Positions 21,103 through 30,682 of a stretch of 64,000 nt of DNA are shown here, one piece after another (positions within the stretch are counted from its first letter, which is position 1; each line of letters starts with the position of its first letter). Under the pieces are notes generated by a model, which saw nothing but the letters and a program-made list of their open reading frames with translations, was not told the origin of the DNA and ran no database searches. Origin of the DNA: Parastagonospora avenae f. sp. tritici 18332-5 (Eukaryota; Ascomycota; Dothideomycetes; Pleosporales; Phaeosphaeriaceae); contig JAFJTR010000123.1 in the NCBI GenBank assembly GCA_022559985.1, positions 1 to 64,000 of the forward strand. The letters are read 5' to 3'. Both the position numbers and the translations under genes were made by a program.

Positions 21103-22626
21103 TTAAAAGCCTTCGTTGCCAGCGTGGCAGACCTTGGCCTCGGAAACCCATTCAGAGGCGAGGACTTGGTGAGCAGTGAGGCGGCGAGCCGGAATAGGGT
21201 CCAGAATAGAATAGATCACGTTGCGACATTGACGCTGTGGCTTGTTAGAAAGGAACAAAGCTGGGGGACAAACATTACTCACCCTTCGCAATACCTCGAT
21301 AGGTCGGTAGCCTTCTTCCTGTTTCCGGTCTTCGAGATAGCGGTCGAAAAACTCGTCCTCGCCCTTTTGTGCGACACGCCACAGATGCCGTCCGGTCCGC
21401 ATGGCCATGTAGATGATGCCGCAGGCCCAGACATCGACAGCGCGGGGATCGAACTCTTTGTCGACATACTCCTCGGGAGCAATGTACGGAGCAGAACCGC
21501 ACAAGCCAGCGGTCATGTGCGCCTCCTTCTCCCAAGCCATTCGAAAGCACTCTCCATTTCCGAAATCGGTGATCTTGATGGATCCGTGGCTTGTGAGGAG
21601 CAGGTTCTCGGGCTTGAGATCGCGATGTGCGACACCCATTTCGTGCATGTACTCAACACCGCGCATGAGTTGCTTGAAGAAGCAGTCAGCCTCGACGACC
21701 TCTAACTGACCGGCCGCAAGCACTAAAGTATATAGGTCACCGCCTGAGCAGTATTCCATGACTTCGCAGTATGTGCCCTTCTCATCTTGCAGAAGATCCA
21801 GCGTGGTTATGACATTTGGGTGCTGCATCGAGGATGATATGCAGAATTCGGATGTGAGGCGCTTCTGGTAGCGCTTGGCGGATTCTCCTGGACGTTGCTT
21901 AAACTCCTTGACAGCGTACAGCTGCTCGCGTCTTGAATCCTTGGGGTCTGGTTTGTGTGCGACTCTGACGATGCCAAAAGCTCCGCGACCAACAACTTCC
22001 TGGCACTTGCCATACTTCTGCACCAGTGTCTGTGGCAAGTGGTTGCCAGAGTTCTTCTGCTCGGCGAGCTTCTCCTTCTCGTTGCGCATGACGTCGACCC
22101 AGTTTGCCATGAGGCTCAGAGGCTGGTCCTCGTGGGTTTCGCCCTTCTTCTTGCCCAGCATCAGGCTTTGGAACATGTCGGACAGCTTCTCCTGGCGCTT
22201 CGCGACCTTGAGGTGGTGCTCGTGGGTGCCGTCCTCGTTGTTCCAGAAGCGTTTATATGGCGCGTCGGGGCGACCGTCCTTCTTCATGACTGAGGCCTGG
22301 CGTGAAGGCTCCGGACGACTGCTCGCTGCGCTGCCGTTGACAGCTTTGACCTCGCCATTCTTCTCCGCGGCAGCTGCAGCCGAAGACGCTTTAACACCCA
22401 GCATGCTGCTGAGGCGCGACGTCATGGTGGGCTTTTTTGGCCGCAAGAGAGCCTCCGCGGCGGCTTGTAGGCTGCTGTTTCCAGAGTGCTGAGCGGGCGG
22501 CAGTGGTGCTACCGCCTCTGGCTGCGAGTGTACAGAAGAAGCCGTCGAGGTGGGCTGCGAAGCCACAGGTGAGGCGGCGGGTTTTGAAGTTGCGCCCGAG
22601 GGGGCACTGCTTGCTGGGGCGGCCAT
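21103..22626 (-). CDS. SAT4: HAL4/SAT4-type serine/threonine kinase
   Basis: Fungal NPR/HAL5-family kinase; the yeast relatives Hal4/Hal5 stabilise nutrient and K+ transporters at the plasma membrane. Exons are 22626-21283 and 21234-21103, 491 residues. The 48-bp intron (GTGAGT...TCTAAC...CACAG) has no stop and a length divisible by three. Splicing restores EVLRRRQCRNVIYSILDP. The N-terminal 190 residues are Ser/Ala/Pro-rich. The kinase domain shows VGRGAFGIVRVAHK, YAVKEFKQR, HRDLKPENLLL, ITDFGNGECFR and the family-typical CGSAPYIAPEEY, with GDEFFDRYLEDR-like sequence in the C-lobe. All catalytic residues are present. Confidence 0.93.
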   Translation of the reverse strand: MAAPASSAPSGATSKPAASPVASQPTSTASSVHSQPEAVAPLPPAQHSGNSSLQAAAEALLRPKKPTMTSRLSSMLGVKASSAAAAAEKNGEVKAVNGSAASSRPEPSRQASVMKKDGRPDAPYKRFWNNEDGTHEHHLKVAKRQEKLSDMFQSLMLGKKKGETHEDQPLSLMANWVDVMRNEKEKLAEQKNSGNHLPQTLVQKYGKCQEVVGRGAFGIVRVAHKPDPKDSRREQLYAVKEFKQRPGESAKRYQKRLTSEFCISSSMQHPNVITTLDLLQDEKGTYCEVMEYCSGGDLYTLVLAAGQLEVVEADCFFKQLMRGVEYMHEMGVAHRDLKPENLLLTSHGSIKITDFGNGECFRMAWEKEAHMTAGLCGSAPYIAPEEYVDKEFDPRAVDVWACGIIYMAMRTGRHLWRVAQKGEDEFFDRYLEDRKQEEGYRPIEVLRRVSNVCPPALFLSNKPQRQCRNVIYSILDPIPARRLTAHQVLASEWVSEAKVCHAGNEGF

Positions 22627-24640
22627 GATTCCTGCTTTTCGTTGCTGGCGGTGGGGCTAGGCGGTTTGTGGGTCGTATAACTGGGGAAGATGTGTAGGAA
22701 TTGTTTCTGAGACGCAGGTGTCTCGCGGGCGTGAAGCCCAGAGTGTTATTGTATTGCTCTCAAAACGGCGTATGTTCTGCGGCGGCCCGTGACGGAGATC
22801 AGGTTCGGGAGCGTGTGCTGGGCGTGGGCAGATTTATAGGAAAACACGGTGACGGGCGCAAATGAGCTTGCCGGCGTAAAGGCGAACCGCGGCGCGCTGG
22901 ATGCCCTGGTGGCGCTGACAAACGCCGTGGACAGTCGTCGAGATTTGAATGTTCACGCGCAGCAGGGCGGGCAGGGGCAAGCACAAGTGTGGCTGAGCAG
23001 GCGGACGCAGTATGATGTCGTTGTTTCGCGAAGAAGGCACGGCCGCGCAGAACACAACACCCGGAAACTGAGAGGAAGATGCGTTCGGGCGACTCTGGCG
23101 ACCTGGGCGGGCCTCAAATACGGGCGGAAATTCGCTGAATTATTGTGCGAGCACTTGAGGGGTAACGTCTGCACAGCCTCGCTCCGTGTACGGCCTTCAG
23201 ATTGCAGTCTAGCTTGCGGCATTTTCATCTTCCCAATCCCCTCTTGTTCTCGTTCTACGCTTGCCGACCGCACATTATTAATAAGACAACACCGCTGCAG
23301 CCGTCTCCAAGCCAGCGCCAAGCTCGCAGTCATCAGGCAGGCTCAGACAAGCCCACGGCACGCTGAGCTTAGCACCTCTTTGTGCTGCGTGCGGGTGACC
23401 TGTGACGCCTGCACCACAGCCTGGGCTGGAGATCCTCACTCTCAATATCGATGCGAGCACGCCCTCCGCACGAGCAAAACAAACGTTTTCTGCTGTCCCA
23501 CAATTTGCAAACGTTGACGTACTAGCACTCCCGGATCCAAGGTACACCAATTTCCTCTTCCCGAGCATGCCTGTGAGCTTCCAGCTGCCCGTTCTCCGGA
23601 CGGCCTCACGCGCTTCATCTACGACCACCGTGACGCAACCACGCCTCGCAGTCTGTGACTCGACGAGAGGCCTCTGGAAAGGGCCGCTCGGCACCATGTT
23701 GCATGCTGCAGGTGCTTATTTATGGCCAATCTCCCTGCGCTGATGATGGGGCCGTGTCGGCAACTCGTAGCACAACCACGGAAACCTGCATTGATCCAGC
23801 GAACCGGACTTTTCCCGACAACAAGACTGCAATTCTCATCTTTTCATCTTGAACAGTTGATTTTCACGAATATCTCTCAGCAAGCTTTTGACACCTGAAA
23901 CATGCAAGGATGCAGCATCTGTATGCCATACCGTGTACCAAGGGCAATTTCGTACTACGTATGCCCCGCATCAACCTAGGTACATCTATAGCGCATTTCT
24001 AGGCGCTTTTCTACCAGTCTTCGTCCAGCACATCATGCACACCGCTTCGCAACTGCACCGAGCTGGCGCAGCACAGCGACGAAACGCCCGCCATTGTCCA
24101 GTCATCTACGCCGCATCCACCACCTGCCATATTCCCGTGCAAACGACGACTGTCGTCCATACTTCTGACGCAAGATCCTACATGCACGCACGGTTTACCG
24201 TTACGCGAAGCTCGCACTGACCTCGTCAGATCCATGGTGCAGGAGGGAGCCACGCACTCGGGACCAGAAGGTTACATAGCAAGACTCGCTCGGTGCTATT
24301 GGCTCCTTATACGACCAGACAGCATTACAGCGGCAAGGGTATGAACACCCCATGTATGGTCTCCCATGCAGGCCATAAAAGACGCACTCGTCATCTTGCC
24401 ATCTACTACGTCGCCTGATCCACTGACGATGGTGCGCGCGAGATCGATACTCGTATGACATGCCGACGGTGATTATCGCTTGCATGGTCGCCCGGTGCTT
24501 ATTTCGCATGCCGGGAACTGAAGCAAATTCCAAGCTGACACTGAGCTGACATTCTAAACGGATTCAAGCAGTGCAAGGGCATGTACTTGCCTCATTGGGC
24601 ATTTCACACATTATCATGCACCATCATTGGGTCAAGCACT
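22627..24640. other. 2-kb upstream region of the kinase, no supported gene
   Basis: Frames of 100-220 codons occur on both strands (for example plus 22849-23517), but they overlap each other and show Arg/Cys/His-rich composition typical of random GC-rich frames. I interpret it as promoter and 5' UTR plus unassigned spacer. Confidence 0.45.
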
Positions 24641-25080
24641 CTATCTACTAGGTCTCAGAGTGATTCCATCTTCAAGATAAAACGCTCCGACTTCCTCGGG
24701 AATGCCAACAGCAGCACCTAGTCCCGCGTCCCAGAGCAGTAACAACTCTGGAAATGCCTCAAAGTCCACATTAGCCAGATCATTGGGCAACTCCACGCAC
24801 TTCCCCAGACCCGTGGGTGACACAACTCTAGCGCACAGAAACGCAACAGAACCATTGGCTCAAACCTTCAGAAAATCGTTCCTCGGACGGGACGTTGGGG
24901 CAAGCCACTGCAGCTACCCGCGAAGCTTGATTCTTGACTCGAAAGATCGTGCCGATCGCTTGCAGGTGTTCTTCAGGGGTTGGGTGGAAAGTGCAGATGT
25001 GTGAAGGCTTGAGTAGGTTCGTGCTGATCTTTGGAGTAAGAAAGGTAATCAGGTGAAAAACGCGGAGAGAGCAAGTGTTT
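24641..25080 (-). pseudogene. Coding-like remnant or unresolved small gene
   Basis: Two minus-strand frames look protein-coding. The upstream one (about 25073-24835) reads a segment with HICTFHPTPEEHLQAIG, RVAAVACPNVPSEERF, then a stop. The downstream one (about 24823-24641) reads KCVELPNDLANVDFEAFPEL, GLGAAVGIPEEVGAFY, and ends at TGA or TAG after LRPSR. They are in different frames and lack an obvious ATG, so either an intron near 24830-24930 joins them or the gene is broken. No family is recognised. Confidence 0.28.
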
Positions 25081-25210
25081 CCTTATCGTGAATCGTTTCT
25101 TTTATTCCCTAACTGTAGAAAACCCTAGCCTGTAGCAGTGGATATGCACACCCCAAACTCCGAAATCATGCATTCATACCTTTCTCCCTTCCCCTCATCC
25201 ACCTCACCGC

Positions 25211-27240
25211 CTAATCATACTCCGTCTTAACCTTCTTCGCCCTCTTCTTATTCGCCTTGAAATGCTTCTTCCCGTTCTGCAACTCACTCATATCCACATC
25301 CTTCTCCAGCGCCGTGATCTGCTTCAGTTTCCGCCCACTCAGCTCCTTGCCCTGCTCGCTGTATTTATGGTGGAACGGCAGATTCTGCTTCGCCATGCCC
25401 TGCCCCGGCCCGAAGAACTTCTTGTCCAGGCCCTTGGACTTCTCGCCGCGCATGGGCGCGCTATTGACAGGCAGCTCGTCAAGATCGTCGTCCATGAGCG
25501 ACGCATCGTCTGCTGCGGCTGCTGCGGAGGCGAGATGATGCCTGCGCTTCTCTGGCAAGTGGTTCTCGTCGTAGAGTTCGCGGTTGAACGCCTTGGGGTC
25601 GATGGGTGGGTCGACGGGCGGGGGGTGGCAGAAGAGGAGTTTGCCCTTGACATAATCCTTTAGGACGTAACGTGCTGCTCGCGACTCGTCGGGTTGGCCG
25701 AGACCTTGGGTGGAGAAGCCGCGAGCGATGGCGTAGGCGCGCAGGACTTCGTCGGAGGTGGGGACGCCGGTTCCGCCTTCTTCTTGCGGGCGGATGTGCA
25801 TCTTCATGCCGTATAGGGCTTCGAGGAAGGGTTGGGGGATGCGCTGCGCGACGAGGCCGGCTGGGCCGGTGTACTCGCGCAGTTGGTCGATGGGGAGGAC
25901 GCCGGCGCAGACGAGCTCGGCTTTGGTGGTTGCGAAGTTGGGGAAGACGAGACCGGGGCAATCGCAGAGTACGACCTTCTCGCTCAGGTGGATGGTCTGG
26001 AAATGCTTCGTCTTTCCGGGTGTTGCTGAGACTGAAACTTTCTTTGCGCCGATAAGTGCGTTGATGGTGGACGACTTTCCGACGTTGGGGTAACCAACCA
26101 GACCGATGGAAGTCTTGCGCTTCTCGCCACCGGGTCCGGTATCAACATCTGGGGCATGCTCAAGGAAGAGAGATTCGAGGTCTTCGGTCGTCAATATCCG
26201 TGTTCGCTCATCTTCCTCTGATGCTGGTACGTCAACTGCTTCCTCATCGACCCATTTCGCGTCCTCCTCTTGCGTATCCTTCAAGTCGATCTTCTTTGCC
26301 TCCTTCGCCAGTTCGTCATCCTCGGGGTCGATCTCCTCCTCGACGTCATCTTCATCTTCGTACTCATCCGAGTCTTCCTCGCTCTCATCTTCGAGCGCGC
26401 GGGCCTCGTTCATCTCCTTCGCTAGCTCAGCAGAGAAGAACTTGTAGTTGATGCCAGCCGCAGTGAAGTAGTCTGCCCACGCCTGTCGCTGATTCAGCGT
26501 CATCATGTCTGCCTTGTTGATCAACAACAAGTTGTTCTTCTTGGAGTCCACCTCTTTGACGTAGTCTTCCAAATCCTCTGATCGGAACAACAGAGGGTGT
26601 CGTGCATCCACAATCTGCACTACCAAATCCGAACGCTCGATGACTCGCCACAACTGCCTCCAGACCTCGAGATTTCGCTCGAATGGCGTCATGAGCAAAT
26701 CGTTGTTCTCTTGCAGCTCAGCCAGGCCTCGCCTCCACAGTAGTAGTGAATCTCTCTCGGCCTGGTCCAACTCTTGTGGCGTCGTGTTTTCGTCCCACTT
26801 TGGTCGTCGGGGTACGGTCAAGCGGTTCTTGTTTTCCTTGTGCTTGCGCTTGACGTTGCGCTCTTCTGTGGCAGACAGCAAGTACGGGTTCTTCTGATCT
26901 TTGTGTATGATCTTGACGTTGTTCATCTTCTCTGCGGTGAAGTCGGTGCCAGCTAGTTCGGCCGTGGAAAGGAAGTCATCGAGGGCACCCTGTTCTGTGA
27001 CGGAGCGCATCTTCACCCACGATGCCTCCTTCTTCTCGTTGGTGATGTACTGCAAAATATCAGCATCGCGTCTTTGTTTGCGCGCAGTCTACTACACACC
27101 TTCTCGCCATTCTGCCCCGTCCGCTCAATGCCCTGCTGAAAGGCGCCTCTGCGCATGTCCGCGCCCTTGCCCTTGCCGAACCTGTCGTTCATCAGGCTGT
27201 TGCCCAGCCCGACGCTCTTCTTCGATTTAGCGAGCACCAT
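25211..27240 (-). CDS. LSG1: Large-subunit GTPase LSG1 (60S nuclear export factor recycling)
   Basis: Cytoplasmic circularly permuted GTPase that releases the export adaptor Nmd3 from pre-60S subunits. Exons are 27240-27100 and 27049-25211, 659 residues; the 50-bp intron joins NGEK to YITNEKKEASW. Permuted GTPase order is visible: G4 LLLINKADM (near residue 215) precedes G1 GYPNVGKSSTINAL, G2 ATPGKTKHFQT and G3 LCDCPGLVFPNF. An acidic stretch of Glu/Asp separates G4 from G1. Upstream, VVQIVDARHPLLFRSEDLEDYV is the family hallmark, and a Lys-rich C-terminus follows. It shares a short divergent promoter with LTV1. Confidence 0.96.
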
Positions 27241-27488
27241 TTTTGCGGTTGATTTCGGATATCGTGTGGTGTTGTGGTGATTCTACTATCGCATCCCACG
27301 GTGTAAGAGGGGTCGAGTAGAAAAAGTCGCCCCACGTCATTCACCAGACCCTTTTCGCCTAAAATAATTTTTTGGAGCCGCCGCCAGCCCAACGTTTGAC
27401 CGATACTTTGTCAGCGCAATTCCCCAGACTTCCGTAGCCGCCACCGAGAAACGACTGAAGAAGATAATCACTTTTGCGCACAGTCAAG
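27241..27488. promoter_or_regulatory. Divergent promoter shared by LSG1 and LTV1
   Basis: Only 248 bp separate the two start codons, so both transcripts initiate from this interval. The two genes serve 60S and 40S ribosome assembly, which suggests co-regulation. A specific ribosome-biogenesis element (PAC or RRPE type) is not claimed. Confidence 0.6.
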
Positions 27489-28985
27489 ATGCCTCGTCGC
27501 AAGTTCATGTATGCTAGTCGTGCATTTTCGAGAAAAGTACCCCGCTAACCCCTCCCCAGCGACAAGAAGACCGCCATCAACTACAGACTCGTGCACCGCG
27601 CCCAAAATGACCCCCGAATTCACGATGATGATGCACCGCAAATGGTCTTCGCCGAGACCGGCGCCGCCAACATGCGCGACGAGTCTGAGCCAGCGGGCAG
27701 TTCACGCGCATCACAGTACTCGGCAGCCACAGGCCGAAGCAAGATCAAGTCACGCAGGGAACTAGAGAGCGAGTACGAAGCCAAAGTGCGTGAGAATGAG
27801 GGAGAGGCTGCCAACTATGGCGTCTACTACGACGACACCGAGTACGACTACATGCAGCATCTGCGTGACTTGGGCAGCGGTGGGGGAGAGGCGTACTTCG
27901 TCGAAGCGCCAGCCGAGAAGAAGAAGGGCAAGCAAAAGCTAGACCTGGCAGACGCCTTACGAAATGCATCGCTCGACGACCGAAAAAGCGAGGCGGGACT
28001 TAGTATCAGCAGTAACATCAGCAGCGTGAGCGACGTCTTCGGCGAGGACATGGCGCCCTCAGAATTCGTGCGCAAAACCACATATCAAGACCAGCAAAAC
28101 ATCCCCGATGCAATCGCCGGCTTCCAGCCCGACATGGATCCGCGGTTACGAGAGGTCCTCGAAGCGCTGGAGGACGATGCGTATGTCGACGACGAAGACG
28201 ACATCTTCGCCGCGCTCGCAGAAGACGGGTACGAAGTGGACCAGCGCGAGTGGGACGACACATACGACGTCGACGACCGCGACGCCATGGACCGCTTCCT
28301 CGACGAAGAAGACGAGGGCTGGGAATCAGACGACACGATCAAAGCCTCGTCGCCGAAGCCCAAAGCCACACCCACAGATCCGGACTCGCTCCCTGCGCCC
28401 AACGAAGCGCCTGTTGCGGCTGAAGAAGGCGACCTCGCGTATCTCGAGGAGTTCAAGAAGTTCAAGAACGATGTGAAGGCGGGCAAGACGGCTAAGCCCA
28501 CCGCGCCCTCGGGCATGGAATCGAGTATCATAACGGGAGCGTCAGCGCTCACTGCGGGCGGCCGTAAGAAGAAACGCAAAGGCGCCATGACATCTACATC
28601 CGGCTACTCCATGTCGTCCTCCGCCCTGCATCGCACCGAAGGCCTGACACTGCTCGACCAGCGCTTCGACAAGATCGAAGAAGACTATGCCGACGACGGC
28701 TTCGGCGACTTCCCCGACGATGCGAGCATGATGTCAGGTATGAGCAAGATGTCCGGCATGAGCAAGATGAGCGGCATGAGTCAGTGGTCGAGCAGCGAGG
28801 CGCCCGAGCTGCGCAGCGATTTTGACAACATCATGGACGATTTCTTGGGGAATCACCACGTGGCGGGGAAGAGGAGGGTGAAGAAGGGCAAGCAGCAGAC
28901 GGGCTTGGAGCAGTTGGATGAAGTGAGGCAGGGGCTGGGGCCGGCGAGGGTGAGCAGGCCCAAGACGCAGGCTACGTTTGTTTGA
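27489..28985 (+). CDS. LTV1: 40S ribosome assembly factor LTV1
   Basis: Binds the head of the pre-40S particle and is released by casein-kinase phosphorylation before export and maturation. Exon 1 is only 20 nt (27489-27508: MPRRKFI), exon 2 is 27560-28985, giving 481 residues. Conserved features are the N-terminal block MPRRKFI DKKTAINYRLVHR, the motif YGVYYDDTEYDYMQHLRD, RLREVLEALEDDAY, the acidic middle, and the C-terminal LLDQRFDKIEEDYADD with DFLGN. A Met/Ser repeat inserts in the C-terminal half at 28731-28784. It is transcribed divergently from LSG1. Confidence 0.94.
28731..28784 (+). repeat. 18-bp tandem repeat in LTV1 (three hexapeptides)
   Basis: Three 18-bp units encode Met-Ser-Gly-Met-Ser-Lys twice and Met-Ser-Gly-Met-Ser-Gln once. 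The period is a multiple of three, so copy number can change without breaking the frame. Confidence 0.8.
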
Positions 28986-29560
28986 GCGATGATGATGTGG
29001 GCAATGTTTGTAATGGCGTTCGGGGGACACACGATGATAAAATGTATACCCACAGGGAAAGGTAGATAGCATAGGGCAATGAATGATGGATTATTTGATC
29101 GTATCTCGTGCACCTACTGCAATTGCTGAATGACATGGCGCTATTCCGGCTAGACCTGGCGGATCTGCAATCCGGATCCTCAAGCTTCATCGAGGCTGGT
29201 ACCTGCAGAGGTAGCGGCCGGATCGCCAGCTTGGAGTGAGGCTGTGTGCAGAATGTGGGGTAGCCGTCGGTCATGATGTGGTGGGGTTCCCTGCCGTGAC
29301 TGCCCTGCACATCTACGTTCGTTGGTGCTATGTGCATTGGTTTATGCAAGGAAGTAGACTTCCGTAAAGCAGGCTTCATGTGCGATCCCCAACACTTACC
29401 AGGCTGCTCAATCCCATATGCACTCTGAGTCAGGGTGAAGCACAGTCAAAGACTGGGCATGAATGCAATCGCCGCTTTCTCGTTCTCCAGAGGCAGCGGA
29501 ATTGGACTGAAGTTTGAGGTCGTGTCCCTTCACTGTAGTGTGTCCTCTCCCACCTCGACC
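28986..29560. other. Intergenic region between converging genes
   Basis: It holds the LTV1 and BET5 3' UTRs. No gene is supported. Confidence 0.5.
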
Positions 29561-30128
29561 TCATACCGGCAACACTGCAGTGATGAAGGCCTCCAACCCT
29601 CTCTCAAATAGCTCGTTCGCAACGCCAATGCCAGACGGATGCTCGGTCGGCGCCAATGGGTTCTTGACGACGTACTCGACATACAGGTTCGCCCAGATCT
29701 GGTGGAGATAGGGCCTCAGGTTGTTCACCTTGGTGTCGGTGAGCATGACGAACTTCATGCGGGTGGGCGTCTCGTAGTAATGGAGCTTGTATTCGCCGGT
29801 GCGGTAGGAGAGGAAGGTGTCGTCGTCGCCGCCGAGCTTGGTGACGAGGTTGCGCAGCGAGAAGACGAGGCCAAAGACGAGCTTCTCATCGTCGGAATTG
29901 GTGAGAGGTTTGCGCGTGGGGGCGCTGTCGCCGTTGCTCGTGATGCTCGAGGCCGATTGCGGGCGCGCAGACTTGCCCGAGGAGGCGGGACGGGGTGTCC
30001 AGCGGCGCGAGTAGATGCACTCGGCTGGTAAATATGCGGTCAGCGGCGTGCAGGACGTTGGACACGGTAGACAGCAACTGTGCCGACTTACTATGGCGAT
30101 CGAAGATGTAGAAGCTGTAGAGCACCAT
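29561..30128 (-). CDS. BET5: TRAPP complex subunit BET5 (TRAPPC1)
   Basis: Small longin-fold subunit of TRAPP, the Rab (Ypt1) exchange factor for ER-to-Golgi traffic. Exons are 30128-30092 and 30024-29561, 166 residues; the 67-bp intron has a GTAAGT donor and joins IFDRH to TECIYSRRW. Family signatures are YSFYIFDRH at the N-terminus, the LVFSLRNLVTKLGG segment, YRTGEYKLHYYETPT, and KFVMLTDTKVNNLRPYLHQI near the C-terminus. A short Ser/Pro-rich insertion follows the first strand, as in other filamentous fungi. Confidence 0.95.
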
Positions 30129-30682
30129 GGCGACGAGCGGCGATGGCGTCAGACAACTGCAAGTGGTCGGTCTGGTGGCCGGGAGTGGTTCGAGTGCGGA
30201 GAGAGGGCGGGAGAGGGCACCTGGGCAACGTTATCGAGCCCGCCAAGCCGCCTTCACACCTCAGCGAACCGATGGGCAGTTGTGAGTTGTGCTGGGGCAG
30301 GGTCACGCTCGTCAATGGGGCGAAGATGCCCGTTCTACCCTGCACAGGGTGGAGCCCAATGCATTGGGAGTCTGACGAGGAGAAGCGCGTGGTGGGATAA
30401 TTCTGCGAGGTGTGGAGGCTGAAGGAGGTCAATGGCCGTGGCCTGTGGGAAAGCGCCCACTATCCCGTCGACCTTACCGCAACCTATGCTCTCGCGGTGC
30501 ATAGTGCATAGTCCCGCCGCTGTCTTTGTACGGTCCCAAGAGAACTGCCCCCCTTGGAGCTGCATCGATATGACAGGCTGACGCCGTCTCTTCCCCATAT
30601 TATTTCCTCCTAGTCCAGGCCTCCCCTCAACCTTATCACTACGACATCGTTGCACCCACTTTGCCCAGCCCGACAGTCGACA
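30129..30682. promoter_or_regulatory. Divergent promoter region of BET5 and the CaMKK-type kinase
   Basis: The 554-bp gap separates two divergently transcribed genes and should contain both promoters and 5' UTRs. No specific element is recognised. Confidence 0.45.

Noticed and set aside
22849..23517. 222-codon plus ORF upstream of the HAL4-type kinase
   Set aside because: Overlapped by an equally open minus frame, composition Arg/Cys/His-rich, likely promoter or 5' leader.
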